A stretch of 30,501 nt of DNA, taken from contig CAYGZM010000034.1 in NCBI GenBank assembly GCA_964354365.1, positions 1 to 30,501 of the forward strand, written 5' to 3'. This document shows positions 6,196-14,898 of this stretch, piece after piece. Numbering within the stretch: the first letter of the stretch is position 1; the number at the start of each line of letters is the position of its first letter. The notes beneath the pieces are model-generated. The model was not told the DNA's origin and did not search any database. It worked only from the letters and a program-made list of their open reading frames with translations. Both the position numbers and the translations under genes were made by a program. The stretch comes from CAYGZM01 sp964354365. GTDB taxonomy: Bacteria; Planctomycetota; Phycisphaerae; Sedimentisphaerales; Anaerobacaceae.

Positions 6196-9100
6196 CTATG
6201 GACAGCCGCCTACATCCATACTCTCTACCACTTCCACGCACCTCTCACAAAGATCGGAATGCTCGCTGTTCTGCCCCACGCTCGGCCAGTAATTCCAGCA
6301 TCGCTGGCACTTCTGATGTTCGCTCTTCTGTGCCGCAACCATCGTTGCATCCGCGCTCTTCTGCAGCTTCACCTTGCTCACAATACAAAGCGCAGCAAAC
6401 TGCTCTAAGCCAAATTCGTTCAGGAGTGCTTCTATCTCCTCGCCGCAGTTGATAGTTACGCTCGCCTCCTGGTTGCTCGCAATCTTCTTATCCCGCCGCA
6501 GCCCTTCGAGCACCCGCAGCACCTCATCGCGCAGCACCATCAGCTTGCTCCACTTCTCCGCCTCACTCTCTAAGTCAATCAAATCATCCACCTTCGGCAT
6601 TCCCGCCAAATGCACACTGCTGTCACCCTTAGTCTCGCCCTTGTCATTCCCTCGCTCGTCGTCATTCCTGCGCAAGCAGGAATCCAGTTGCTCCTCCTCG
6701 CTGCACGCTTCACGCTTCACGCTCGACGATCCCATCGCCGCCCACGCCTCTTCCGCCGTATGCACCAAGATCGGCGCCAGCATCCGAACCAGCGCATCCA
6801 GAATCCTGTACATCGCCGTCTGTGCGCTTCGCCGCGACTTGCTGTCCGCCGCATCGCAGTACATCCGGTCTTTGAGCACATCCATATAGATACTGCTCAT
6901 CTCCACCGTGCAGAAATTGTAAATCAGCGAAAAAACCCGGTGAAACGCAAAGTCCTCGTACGCCTCCGTCACCTCCGCAATCAGCTTCTGCAATTCCCGC
7001 ACCGCCCACTTATCAATCTCGAACATCTCCTCGTACGCTGCGCCCTGCGTCCCCGGCTCGAAATCAGCGACATTCCCAAGCAGATACCGCAGCGTATTGC
7101 GAATCTTCCGATAGGCATCCTGCGTCCGCCCGATTATCTCATCGTTGCACCGAACATCCTCCTGGTAATTCACGCTCGCCACCCACAGCCTCAGCACATC
7201 CGCCCCGTATTTGCCCACCTCATCCTGAGCATTGACGTAATTTCCTAACGACTTCGACTGTTTTTTGCCTTCCTCATCGACCGTGAACCCGTGCGTCAGC
7301 ACTGCCTTAAACGGCGCCCGCTCCCTTGCCCCAAGCCCCGGCAGCAGCGATAACTGGAACCACCCCCGGTGCTGGTCCGATCCCTCCAAGTAAAGGTCCA
7401 CCGGAATCGGCCAGCCCGCCTGCCGCTCGCACACGCTGTACCAGCTACACCCCGACTCGAACCACACATCGAAGATATTCTCTTCCTTCTGCAAATCGTC
7501 CCAGCTAAATCCCTCCGGCAGCGCAAATCCCTCCCCCAAAATCTCCTTCGCCGAGTCCGTGAACCAGCTATCGGACCCCTTCTGTTCGATATGCCTCGCC
7601 GCCGCCAGCACGCTCTCTTTCGTCAGCAGGCTCTCCCCCTCAGAATTCACAAACGCCGGGATTGGCAGCCCCCAGCTTCGTTGCCTGCTGACGCACCAAT
7701 CAGGCCGAGATTCAAGCATCCCCTCGATCCGCTTCTGCCCCCACCCCGGAATCCACCTCACGTTTTTCACGCTCTCCAGCGCCATATCACGCAGACTTTT
7801 TCCCCCCGCGTCTCGTTTCCCCGATGAAGCAGCGGGGGGCAGCTCCCTATCCACGCTGATAAACCACTGCTCCGTCGCCCGGAAAATCACAGGCCCCTTG
7901 CTCCGCCAGCAGTGCGGATAGCTGTGCGTAATCTCGCCCTCCGCATAGAGCAGCCCCGCCGAGCGCAAATGCTCGTTCACGACCTTATCGACCTCCAGCA
8001 CGTTCTGCCCGCGCAGCCATTCCGGAACCGTATCATCATACCGCCCATCATCCCTCACCGGCGAATACACCGCCAGCCCGTACTTCTGCCCCGACACATA
8101 ATCCTCGACCCCGTGCCCCGGCGCAGTATGCACCAGCCCCGTCCCATCCGCCGTCGTCACGTACTCTGCCAGGATCACCATAAACGCATCCTTGTCCGTC
8201 GGATTGCTCTGCACAAACGGATGCCGATACCGCATCCCCTCTAATTCGCCGCCCTTGACCGCGCTCTCGCTGATTGCATACTGTCCGTTCTCAAGCTTTC
8301 CAGCCGCGACAGCCGCGTCCAATCGGTCCACGCCCAAAATCGATACAAACTTCCGCCCGTTCTGCTCGTAGCTCATCGCCTTGTATTCTAAGTACGGGTG
8401 CACCGCAATCGCCAAATTTGCCGCCAACGTCCACGGCGTCGTCGTCCAGATCATAAAACAGACCTTCGATGATTCGGCTTCCTCAGGCTTGACAAGGCCA
8501 AGCTCGATCAGCTTGCCGATGCTCTCTTCCGCAGCCGGGAAATTCACAAAGATGCTCGGCGACGATATATCCTTATACTCCAATTCCGCCTCCGCCAGCG
8601 CCGTCTCGCACCCAATCGACCAGTGGATCGGCTTGAGCTGCTTATACACCAATCCCTTGCCGACCAATTCGGCGAACACCTCCAGTATCCCCGCCTCGTA
8701 GCTCGGCTTGAACGTCAGGTACGGATTCTCAAAATCCCCTAAGACCCCCAATTCCTGAAACTGCCTGCTCTGAATCTTGATATACTTGCTCGCGTACTTC
8801 TTGCACTCCTTGCGTACCTCTAATTTGCTCATCTGCCGCACCTTCTCGCCCAGGTCCATCACCACCTTCGACTCAATCGGCAGCCCGTGGCAGTCCCACC
8901 CCGGCACGTACGGCGCATCATACCCCGCCATCGTCTTATACTTCACCACAAAGTCTTTGAGGACTTTATTGATCACATGGCCCATGTGAATATCGCCGTT
9001 GGCGTAGGGCGGGCCGTCGTGCAGAATGTACAGAGGCGCCCCTTTGCGGGCCGCCCGGATCCGCCCGTAAATATCCTCCTTCGCCCACGCTTTGCGCATC

Positions 9101-9198
9101 GCAGGCTCACGCTCCACAAGGTTCGCCTTCATCGCAAAACTCGTACTCGGCAGGTTAAGCGTATCCCGATAACCCTTTTTCCGTTCTTGCTCGGACAT
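6196..9198 (-). CDS. ileS: Isoleucine-tRNA ligase
   Basis: This 1000-aa class I synthetase charges tRNA-Ile with isoleucine. The HIGH-type motif is HMGH (71-74) after PPYANGD; the KMSKS loop reads KQSKS (646-650); the CP1 editing domain lies between them, with the TTTPWTL region. The C-terminal zinc site is CQRC...CERC (Cys964, 967, 984, 987), typical of the bacterial type that carries the C-terminal finger. The ATG at 9198 has a GAAGGTG site 6 nt upstream; a GTG two codons earlier is a weaker alternative. A TTGACA-17-TATTAT promoter lies at 9233-9261. Residues about 824-859, between AEEAW and SSVHLAG, are extra and encoded by dispersed repeat sequence, but the frame stays open. The KQSKS variant has Gln in place of the usual Met. 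Confidence 0.97.
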   Translation of the reverse strand: MSEQERKKGYRDTLNLPSTSFAMKANLVEREPAMRKAWAKEDIYGRIRAARKGAPLYILHDGPPYANGDIHMGHVINKVLKDFVVKYKTMAGYDAPYVPGWDCHGLPIESKVVMDLGEKVRQMSKLEVRKECKKYASKYIKIQSRQFQELGVLGDFENPYLTFKPSYEAGILEVFAELVGKGLVYKQLKPIHWSIGCETALAEAELEYKDISSPSIFVNFPAAEESIGKLIELGLVKPEEAESSKVCFMIWTTTPWTLAANLAIAVHPYLEYKAMSYEQNGRKFVSILGVDRLDAAVAAGKLENGQYAISESAVKGGELEGMRYRHPFVQSNPTDKDAFMVILAEYVTTADGTGLVHTAPGHGVEDYVSGQKYGLAVYSPVRDDGRYDDTVPEWLRGQNVLEVDKVVNEHLRSAGLLYAEGEITHSYPHCWRSKGPVIFRATEQWFISVDRELPPAASSGKRDAGGKSLRDMALESVKNVRWIPGWGQKRIEGMLESRPDWCVSRQRSWGLPIPAFVNSEGESLLTKESVLAAARHIEQKGSDSWFTDSAKEILGEGFALPEGFSWDDLQKEENIFDVWFESGCSWYSVCERQAGWPIPVDLYLEGSDQHRGWFQLSLLPGLGARERAPFKAVLTHGFTVDEEGKKQSKSLGNYVNAQDEVGKYGADVLRLWVASVNYQEDVRCNDEIIGRTQDAYRKIRNTLRYLLGNVADFEPGTQGAAYEEMFEIDKWAVRELQKLIAEVTEAYEDFAFHRVFSLIYNFCTVEMSSIYMDVLKDRMYCDAADSKSRRSAQTAMYRILDALVRMLAPILVHTAEEAWAAMGSSSVKREACSEEEQLDSCLRRNDDERGNDKGETKGDSSVHLAGMPKVDDLIDLESEAEKWSKLMVLRDEVLRVLEGLRRDKKIASNQEASVTINCGEEIEALLNEFGLEQFAALCIVSKVKLQKSADATMVAAQKSEHQKCQRCWNYWPSVGQNSEHSDLCERCVEVVESMDVGGCP
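6622..6729 (-). repeat. Palindromic repeat inserted in frame in ileS
   Basis: The segment contains a CGTGAAGCGTGAAGCGTG tandem and the palindrome ATTCCTGCGCAAGCAGGAAT (about 6664-6683), the same type as at 21422-21441. It encodes residues about 824-859 of IleRS, including LDSCLRRNDDERGND, a translation expected of such a palindrome rather than of a synthetase. Confidence 0.75.
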
Positions 9199-9232
9199 AT
9201 TCACACCTTCAATTGCTTTCGTAAAAGGCCGT

Positions 9233-9261
9233 ATAATAAAGCCTTAACCCGTACTTGTCAA
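9233..9261 (-). promoter_or_regulatory. Sigma70 promoter of ileS
   Basis: On the minus strand a perfect TTGACA (9256-9261) and TATTAT (9233-9238) are 17 nt apart. The predicted start is near 9226, giving a leader of about 28 nt with a GAAGGTG ribosome site. No T-box-like leader fits in this space. Confidence 0.7.
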
Positions 9262-9410
9262 ATCCTAAGCACTAAGCACGAAATCCGAAACAAATGCGAA
9301 TATCATATAACCCAAATTCCAAGGGGCCGCGCGGAACGTCTGGCTTGGGACATTTAGGCGTTGGGATTTTGAATTTGTTTAGATTTAGGAATTAGGATTT
9401 AGTGCTTCAC
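9262..9410. repeat. Degenerate inverted repeats related to the ~175-bp element
   Basis: AAGCACTAAGCACGAAATCC near 9269 and GGATTTAGTGCTT ending near 9408 are inverted versions of words found in the right part of the dispersed repeat. The middle (about 9300-9365) is unrelated and non-coding. It looks like an older, rearranged relative directly beside copy B. Confidence 0.5.
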
Positions 9411-9427
9411 ATCTGTCTTTCTGTTCT

Positions 9428-9610
9428 GTACTGCAATCCTTCAACTTGTCGTTTTTTCTGCTTGATATTGGAATCCGGCTGCCATAACCACCGTCAAAAT
9501 AAGACGTTATGGTTTGTTTTGAATTTTGAGTTTCGGTGATTCGGATTTGTTTAGGATTTCGGATTTAGTGCTTCGGATTTGGTTGCGGCTGAGCGAAACG
9601 AAGCCGCGCC
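9428..9610 (+). repeat. Dispersed ~175-bp repeat, copy B
   Basis: Nearly identical to copy A over its length, with the same hairpin (9482-9512). It differs by an insertion in the GC-rich end, where GGCTGAGCGAAACGAAGCC replaces the shorter GGCCACAGGCC: both are stem-loops with different loops, so the end is itself a hairpin. It ends about 60 bp before the polA promoter. Confidence 0.85.
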
Positions 9611-9671
9611 AAGGCCTCTGTGGCTATCCCTTCCAATCAACGGGTGCCAATCTTATGAACCGGAGCCGGCC

Positions 9672-9700
9672 TTGACAGCGCCTCTGATCGGGCATACAGT
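9672..9700 (+). promoter_or_regulatory. Promoter of polA, predicting a leaderless mRNA
   Basis: Perfect TTGACA (9672-9677) and TACAGT (9695-9700) are 17 nt apart. The transcription start would fall on or next to the A of the ATG at 9708. No Shine-Dalgarno sequence precedes that ATG. Confidence 0.55.
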
Positions 9701-9707
9701 GTCGGCT

Positions 9708-12476
9708 ATGGCGAAGAGTCTTTATATCATCGACGCCCACGCGCACATCTACGCTGCCTATTATGCGCGAGTGCGCGATCCGCTCACAAGCCCGTCGGGC
9801 GAGCCAACGCAGGCGACGTATATCTTCACGATGGCCATACTGGGCCTTATCCAGCGGCGCAAGCCCGATATGTTGGTCGTCGCTCTGGACAGCAAGGCCC
9901 CGACGTTTCGCCGCAAAATGTACGCCGACTACAAGGCCCACCGCCCGCCGATGCCCGATGATATGCCCGCCCAGATAGACCGCATCGAGCAGATACTCGA
10001 TGCGATGAATATACCGAGGCTGCGGGTGGATGGCTTCGAGGCCGACGACATCATCGGCACGTTAGCAAAGAAGGCCTCCGCCGACGGCCACGACTGCTTT
10101 ATCTGCTCCGGCGACAAGGATATTCTGCAATTGTTGGATGAGCACGTCCGCGCGTACGATATGAAGCGTGACATTGAATTCGGCGAGGCAAGGATGCAGC
10201 AGGAGATGGGCGTCTCGCCGGAGCAGTTCCGTGAAGTCCTGGCGCTTCAAGGCGACACATCGGACAACATCCCGGGTCTGCCCGACGTCGGTCCAAAAAC
10301 GGCCCTATCGTGGATTCAGCAGTACGGCTCAATCGACAATCTCTACAGGCACGCCGACGAGATAAAGGGCAAGCGGGGCGAGAGCCTCCGCAACTTTAAG
10401 GACAATGTCACTCTCAGCAGGAAGCTCGTCGCCATAGATTGCGATGTCCCCATCAAAATCGATTACGCCAACCTGGGCCTCAGCGAACCCGACAGGCCGA
10501 AGCTCGCCGAGCTGTTCACGGAATTGGGTTTCTCGCGTCTGGTTACGCAGCTCGACCTGGCGAAGTATCTCCCGCAGGGCGCGGGGGCGACCGCAGCGGC
10601 TCAACCTTCGTCCTTCGTCCCTCGTCCTTCGTCCGTCGTCGCCGAGCTTGGCGAGCCGGCTTCCGTCGATACGACCGACCACGACTATCAATTGATCGAT
10701 ACGCCCGAAAGATTCGACGGCTTGCTCAAAGAGCTCAAAGAGCAAAAACTCTTCGCCATCGACACCGAGACAACCTCGATTGACGCCATGCGGGCCGAGT
10801 TAGTCGCCATCAGCTTTTCGTGGGAGGCGCATAAGGCCTTTTATCTTGCGTTCAAAGCCCCGTTAGGCTCGCAGCATCTCGATATCGAGCAAATCCGTCC
10901 TAAGCTCGGCCCGATACTCGCCGAGCCGGGCGTCAAGAAGGTCGGCCAGAACATCAAGTACGACCTGCTCGTTTTGCAGAACGCCGGCCTGCCTGTCAAA
11001 GGGGTGCACTTCGACACGATGGTGGCCTCTTATTGCCTCGATCCGGCCCGCAGCCACTCGATGGACAATATGGCGATCGATTATCTCAAGTATCGGCCGG
11101 TTCCCATCTCCGACCTCATCGGCAAGGGCAAAAACCAGCTCACCTTTGATATGGTCGATACCGCCGCCGCCTGCCGCTACGCCGCCGAGGATGCCGATAT
11201 AACCTGGCAGCTCTACGAATACCTCAAGACCCGCCTCGAAAAAGAGCCTGATATTTACAGACTGTTCGAGCAGGTCGAGATGCCGCTCGTCCCGGTGCTT
11301 GCGACGATGGAGCACAACGGCGTCTCCCTCGATACTAAGCTGCTTCGCAAGATGTCGGGCGAGATCACCGAGACCCTCAAGTCCGTCACCGGCCGGACAT
11401 ACGAGCAGGCCGGCTGCGTATTCAACATCGACTCGCCGAAGCAATTGGCCGAGATTCTCTTTGACAGGCTCGACCTCACCCCTGTCCGCGTCGGCAAGGC
11501 CGGGCGCAGCACCGATGCGGATGTCCTCGAACAGCTTGCCGAGGAGCACCCAATCGCCGATTCGATCATCGAGTACCGCACGCTAAGCAAACTCAAAAAT
11601 ACTTATGTCGGCAAGCTCGGCTCGCTGATAAATCCGCGAACCGGTCGCGTGCATGCATCTTTCAACCAGACGATTACCGCAACGGGCCGGCTCAGCTCGA
11701 GCAACCCCAACCTCCAGAATATCCCCATCCGCACCGAGCTTGGCCGAAAAATCCGCTCGGCCTTCATCCCCGCCAAAAAGACCGACTGCATCCTCAGCGC
11801 CGATTATAGTCAAGTGGAGCTCCGATTGCTTGCCCATTTTTCCAAAGATAAGGCCCTGATGGAGGCATTTGCGGCGGACAGGGATATTCACGCGTTTGTG
11901 GCGTCGCAGATTTACGGCGTGGCGATTGAGGATGTGACGGGCGAGATGCGGTCGAAGTGCAAGGCGGTGAATTTCGGCATCATTTATGGTCAGGGGGCGT
12001 TCGGGCTGGCGCGGACGGTCGGGATGAGCGTGGGCGATGCGAAGAAATTCATCGAGGACTACTTCGCCCGCTATAGCTCCATCCGGGCATTTATGGACGG
12101 CGTTATCGAGCTTGCGAGGAAGATGGGCTACGCCGAGACGATTCTGCACCGGCGGAGAAAGATTCAGGACCTCAACAGCAAAAACGCCAACAAACGCTCG
12201 CAGGCCCAGCGCTTCGCGGTCAACACCGTCATCCAAGGCTCCGCAGCGGACCTGATAAAGGTCGCAATGGTAGCCATTCAGGGGCAAATCGAGAGAGAGG
12301 ATTTGCCGGTGAAGCTGATTTTGCAGATTCACGATGAGCTTGTGTTCGAGCTTCCGGCTGAGCAGGCCGAGACTCACGGCAAGTGGATCGGAAAAGAAAT
12401 GTCGTCGGCCATCAAACTTGACGTTCCCCTTAAAGTCGATATCTCTTACGGGCCAACCTGGCTGGCAGGAAAATAG
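9708..12476 (+). CDS. polA: DNA polymerase I
   Basis: This 922-aa protein has all three domains of Pol I, used in replication primer removal and repair. The 5'-nuclease domain (about 1-290) includes DGFEADDIIG and GDTSDNIPGLPDVGPKTA. The 3'-5' exonuclease domain starts near 330 and keeps DTE (Asp352, Glu354), so proofreading is probably intact. The polymerase domain has motif A DYSQVELR (Asp699), the O-helix KAVNFGIIYG and motif C HDE (875-877). The start MAKSLYIIDAHAHIYAAYY matches the family. The open frame runs 129 nt further upstream into the repeat, and that part should not be annotated. The linker (about 295-325) contains a repeat-derived PSSFVPRPSSVV (300-311). The promoter predicts a leaderless transcript. 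Confidence 0.96.
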   Translation: MAKSLYIIDAHAHIYAAYYARVRDPLTSPSGEPTQATYIFTMAILGLIQRRKPDMLVVALDSKAPTFRRKMYADYKAHRPPMPDDMPAQIDRIEQILDAMNIPRLRVDGFEADDIIGTLAKKASADGHDCFICSGDKDILQLLDEHVRAYDMKRDIEFGEARMQQEMGVSPEQFREVLALQGDTSDNIPGLPDVGPKTALSWIQQYGSIDNLYRHADEIKGKRGESLRNFKDNVTLSRKLVAIDCDVPIKIDYANLGLSEPDRPKLAELFTELGFSRLVTQLDLAKYLPQGAGATAAAQPSSFVPRPSSVVAELGEPASVDTTDHDYQLIDTPERFDGLLKELKEQKLFAIDTETTSIDAMRAELVAISFSWEAHKAFYLAFKAPLGSQHLDIEQIRPKLGPILAEPGVKKVGQNIKYDLLVLQNAGLPVKGVHFDTMVASYCLDPARSHSMDNMAIDYLKYRPVPISDLIGKGKNQLTFDMVDTAAACRYAAEDADITWQLYEYLKTRLEKEPDIYRLFEQVEMPLVPVLATMEHNGVSLDTKLLRKMSGEITETLKSVTGRTYEQAGCVFNIDSPKQLAEILFDRLDLTPVRVGKAGRSTDADVLEQLAEEHPIADSIIEYRTLSKLKNTYVGKLGSLINPRTGRVHASFNQTITATGRLSSSNPNLQNIPIRTELGRKIRSAFIPAKKTDCILSADYSQVELRLLAHFSKDKALMEAFAADRDIHAFVASQIYGVAIEDVTGEMRSKCKAVNFGIIYGQGAFGLARTVGMSVGDAKKFIEDYFARYSSIRAFMDGVIELARKMGYAETILHRRRKIQDLNSKNANKRSQAQRFAVNTVIQGSAADLIKVAMVAIQGQIEREDLPVKLILQIHDELVFELPAEQAETHGKWIGKEMSSAIKLDVPLKVDISYGPTWLAGK
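10605..10640 (+). repeat. CTTCGTC-type short repeat inside the polA linker
   Basis: About five imperfect 7-bp units (CCTTCGT, CCCTCGT and similar) encode PolA residues 300-311 between the 5'-nuclease and exonuclease domains. Related words occur on the other strand near 14132-14160. Confidence 0.6.
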
Positions 12477-12511
12477 CGACCGGGCTATTCGACACTTGAC
12501 GCTTCTTTTGC

Positions 12512-12540
12512 TTGCGTTTTGACTTGAGAGGGGGTATAAT
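12512..12540 (+). promoter_or_regulatory. Putative promoter of the dockerin repeat protein
   Basis: TTGCGT (12512-12517) and a perfect TATAAT (12535-12540) are 17 nt apart. A TTGACT also occurs 10 nt before the -10 box, too close for normal sigma70 use. The gene starts at 12595. Confidence 0.45.
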
Positions 12541-12594
12541 GCTGCTATAGATGTCGGCGTTTTGATGAACCTTGGTTTTTTGAGGGTGGATCCA

Positions 12595-14073
12595 ATGGAA
12601 ACGAGAAGGTTCTTTGCGTTGGCGATGGGGTGGGCGGTGTTGGTGGGGGCGGTCACAACAGCAGCGGGTGAGAATGATATCCAAAGCTGGTGGCCTGGTT
12701 CAGGAGCGGGGGCGGGGATTGCGGTTCGGTATCGGCTGATGGAGGGTAGCTATCTTATCGACGACTGCACTATGTGCGGTCGGCCGACGATTCCGGTTCC
12801 TATCCGTGGGAGCTTCTGGCTGAAGCCGACGTGGGAGAACCCGCTGTTCAGTTATTTCGCGGTGCGCGGGCTGAGATTTGAGAGCAACTCGCCATATTTC
12901 CAGTACGTCGGGCGGTTCAATGGGACGTATCAGATCGGGGGAGAGGTGGCGCTGCTTCAGCAGATGACGCTCAAAGGGAGCATCAATGAACTTGAGGGGC
13001 TGGGCTTCGACAGCGGGACGGTCGCCTTGCAGGTGCCGTTTCCGTGGATTGAGATCGACCTGATTCAGTTGCCGCCGACAGACCCGCTGCACACCTTCAG
13101 CATGCATCTTGTGGCTGTGGCGTGGCCTGAGATATGGTTCTCGACGGAGACGGGCTTTACTTCGTCGGCGATGGGGATGGCCTCTGTGAGCGAGGGGGAC
13201 CTGCTCAGCGCGACAGGCAGGATAGTGCGAAGGAACCAGCAGCTCACCGTCAAGTTGGGCATTATGCCGCCTGCGCCGGATATCGGGCTTGATGCGGTGA
13301 TAGGGCAGCCGCCGGCGGGGAGCGGCGGGGCGGGTATTCCGGGATGCCGTATATGGTTCTCGTCGCGGGAGGATATTCTCAGCGAGAGGCTCGGGCCGTT
13401 GCGCAATGGGGATTTATTAAGCAGCGAGGGGGCAATCGTACGGCGGCATAGCGACCTGATCGGCCCATTCTCGCCGCAACCGCCGATACCGCAGTTCGGG
13501 CTGGATGCAGCGGCGATTGGGCCGGATGGGGCGATACTGTTCTCCACCGAGGATGGGTTCTTCTCGGAGAGCTTAGGCGTGCTGATTTCGGACGGCGACC
13601 TGCTCGATGAGAGGGGGCGGGTATTCAAGACGAGTAGCGAGCTGATGCGGAATTTTCAGCCGATAGACCCTATTCCTAAGATATTCGGGCTTGATGCGGC
13701 GCACGTCTGGCCGAGCGGGGAGGTGTGGTTCTCGATAACGACGAGCTTTACCGACTTGCGGCTTGGGCATATCGGCTACGGTGATTTGCTCAGCGACACC
13801 GGGCGGGTAGTCATCCGCAACCTTGATCTTCTCCGGCCGTTTGCGCCGGTGGAGGATTTGGCGGATTTTGGACTGGATGCACTGACTATCGTCTGGCCGG
13901 GCTCGGGCAATATCAATCAGACGGGGCGGGTCGATATGGGAGATTTTGCCGTTTTTGCTCAAGACTGGATGCGCGAGGCCGGCTGCCCGTGCGAGAAGGC
14001 GGACTTAGACTGCGACGAGACGGTGGGCCTGGGCGACCTGGGTATCATTAGCTTAGACTGGCTGGAAGAGTGA
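12595..14073 (+). CDS. Secreted four-repeat protein with C-terminal dockerin-like domain
   Basis: This 492-aa protein starts at an ATG with a GAGGGTGG site; the upstream in-frame ATG at 12562 lacks one. A signal peptide (about 1-27) precedes a beta-rich N-terminal region (about 28-165). Then come four repeats of about 60-75 residues, starting near 172, 250, 312 and 375. Each has the pattern (I/V)WFS-x5-F-x4-LG-x4-GDLL-x3-GR-(I/V)V-R and ends in a (F/I)GLDA turn. The C-terminus (about 435-492) is a dockerin-type Ca-binding pair: DMGDFAVFAQDWM and DLDCDETVGLGDLGIISLDW. No cohesin or catalytic domain is visible. The role of such proteins is unknown; a cell-surface or matrix function is plausible. 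Confidence 0.8.
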   Translation: METRRFFALAMGWAVLVGAVTTAAGENDIQSWWPGSGAGAGIAVRYRLMEGSYLIDDCTMCGRPTIPVPIRGSFWLKPTWENPLFSYFAVRGLRFESNSPYFQYVGRFNGTYQIGGEVALLQQMTLKGSINELEGLGFDSGTVALQVPFPWIEIDLIQLPPTDPLHTFSMHLVAVAWPEIWFSTETGFTSSAMGMASVSEGDLLSATGRIVRRNQQLTVKLGIMPPAPDIGLDAVIGQPPAGSGGAGIPGCRIWFSSREDILSERLGPLRNGDLLSSEGAIVRRHSDLIGPFSPQPPIPQFGLDAAAIGPDGAILFSTEDGFFSESLGVLISDGDLLDERGRVFKTSSELMRNFQPIDPIPKIFGLDAAHVWPSGEVWFSITTSFTDLRLGHIGYGDLLSDTGRVVIRNLDLLRPFAPVEDLADFGLDALTIVWPGSGNINQTGRVDMGDFAVFAQDWMREAGCPCEKADLDCDETVGLGDLGIISLDWLEE

Positions 14074-14260
14074 TAGTCGAAAAACGGCCACAGCCCCTCG
14101 GGCCAGGAAGGACACAGAGATCGAAAGACGAACGATGATGGACGATGGACGCCAGAGGACAGAGGAACGATAGGCCGGAGAAACGAGAATGTCGAGCAAC
14201 GAACAATCAACTATGAACAATGAACCCCCTGACCATTCTCCCGTTTTTATATTTTTCCTC
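14074..14260. other. Spacer with ACGA/AACGAAC low-complexity filler
   Basis: No gene is visible. GACGAACGATGATGGACGATGG and later AACGAACAATCAACTATGAACAATGAAC-type words resemble the stretch at 3960-4010 and, on the other strand, the polA linker repeat. Confidence 0.45.
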
Positions 14261-14289
14261 TTGATTTTCCGGTCTTTTTGTGGTATGTT
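14261..14289 (+). promoter_or_regulatory. Putative promoter of the three-gene group 14466-16204
   Basis: TTGATT (14261-14266) and TATGTT (14284-14289) are 17 nt apart. It leaves a ~170-nt leader with a TCCGGC/GCCGGA hairpin near 14330-14355. Confidence 0.35.
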
Positions 14290-14465
14290 TCACCATAGTT
14301 GAGACGACTTTGGGTGAGCTTCTTAATTGATTCCGGCCAGGAAACGCCGGATATGCGATGTTTGGCAGAAGGCAGACCTTTGCGGGCTAGAATTGTTAAA
14401 TCCGATGTGGTTTAGGATTCAATGAGTCACTGTCCATAGATAATGTCTTGAGAAGAGAGAAAAAC

Positions 14466-14858
14466 ATGAGAATGCCTTTGGATAAGATTATTGAAAAGAT
14501 TGTAGCTCTGGGAGTACCCGGACTTGTTTTGGTTATAGTAATAGGAACAACTGGTCTTGCTGGGGGCGCCGCAATTGTAGCGGCGTTAGCAATCTTAGGT
14601 GGGCCATTAGGCATGATGGGGGGCCTTGCGGTCTTGGGTATACTTGTGTTAATCTTCAACGCAATTGCTCAATACGGTGTGGATGTGGTAGCCAATCGTG
14701 TGATACAGCGTCTCTTGGAAAAAGGAATGTCTAAAGAAGAAATTATTAAAAAGATAGATAGCTACTGGTTTCTTTCATACAACCTGAAGAGAAAGATGAA
14801 GGATATGGTGAACGACTATCGACCCGATGGAGACGGGAAGTCTGGATGTTCAGGTTAG
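14466..14858 (+). CDS. Small glycine-rich membrane protein, unknown function
   Basis: A 130-aa protein. Residues about 10-75 form two or three hydrophobic Gly/Ala-rich segments (GVPGLVLVIVIGTTGLAGG, then an ILGGPLGMMGG turn, then LAVLGILVLIFNAIA). They are followed by a charged soluble tail with EKGMSKEEIIKKIDSYWFLS. The pattern suggests a helical hairpin in the membrane with a cytoplasmic tail. I do not recognise a named family. The ATG at 14466 follows an AGAGAG site; a TTG at 14448 in frame is a weak alternative. It is followed 40 nt later by the PEP-CTERM propeller gene, in a patch lower in GC than its surroundings. Confidence 0.7.
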   Translation: MRMPLDKIIEKIVALGVPGLVLVIVIGTTGLAGGAAIVAALAILGGPLGMMGGLAVLGILVLIFNAIAQYGVDVVANRVIQRLLEKGMSKEEIIKKIDSYWFLSYNLKRKMKDMVNDYRPDGDGKSGCSG

Positions 14859-14898
14859 TTGTTTGGTTTTGTCAACGGGTTTTTAAGGAGGTAGGAAA

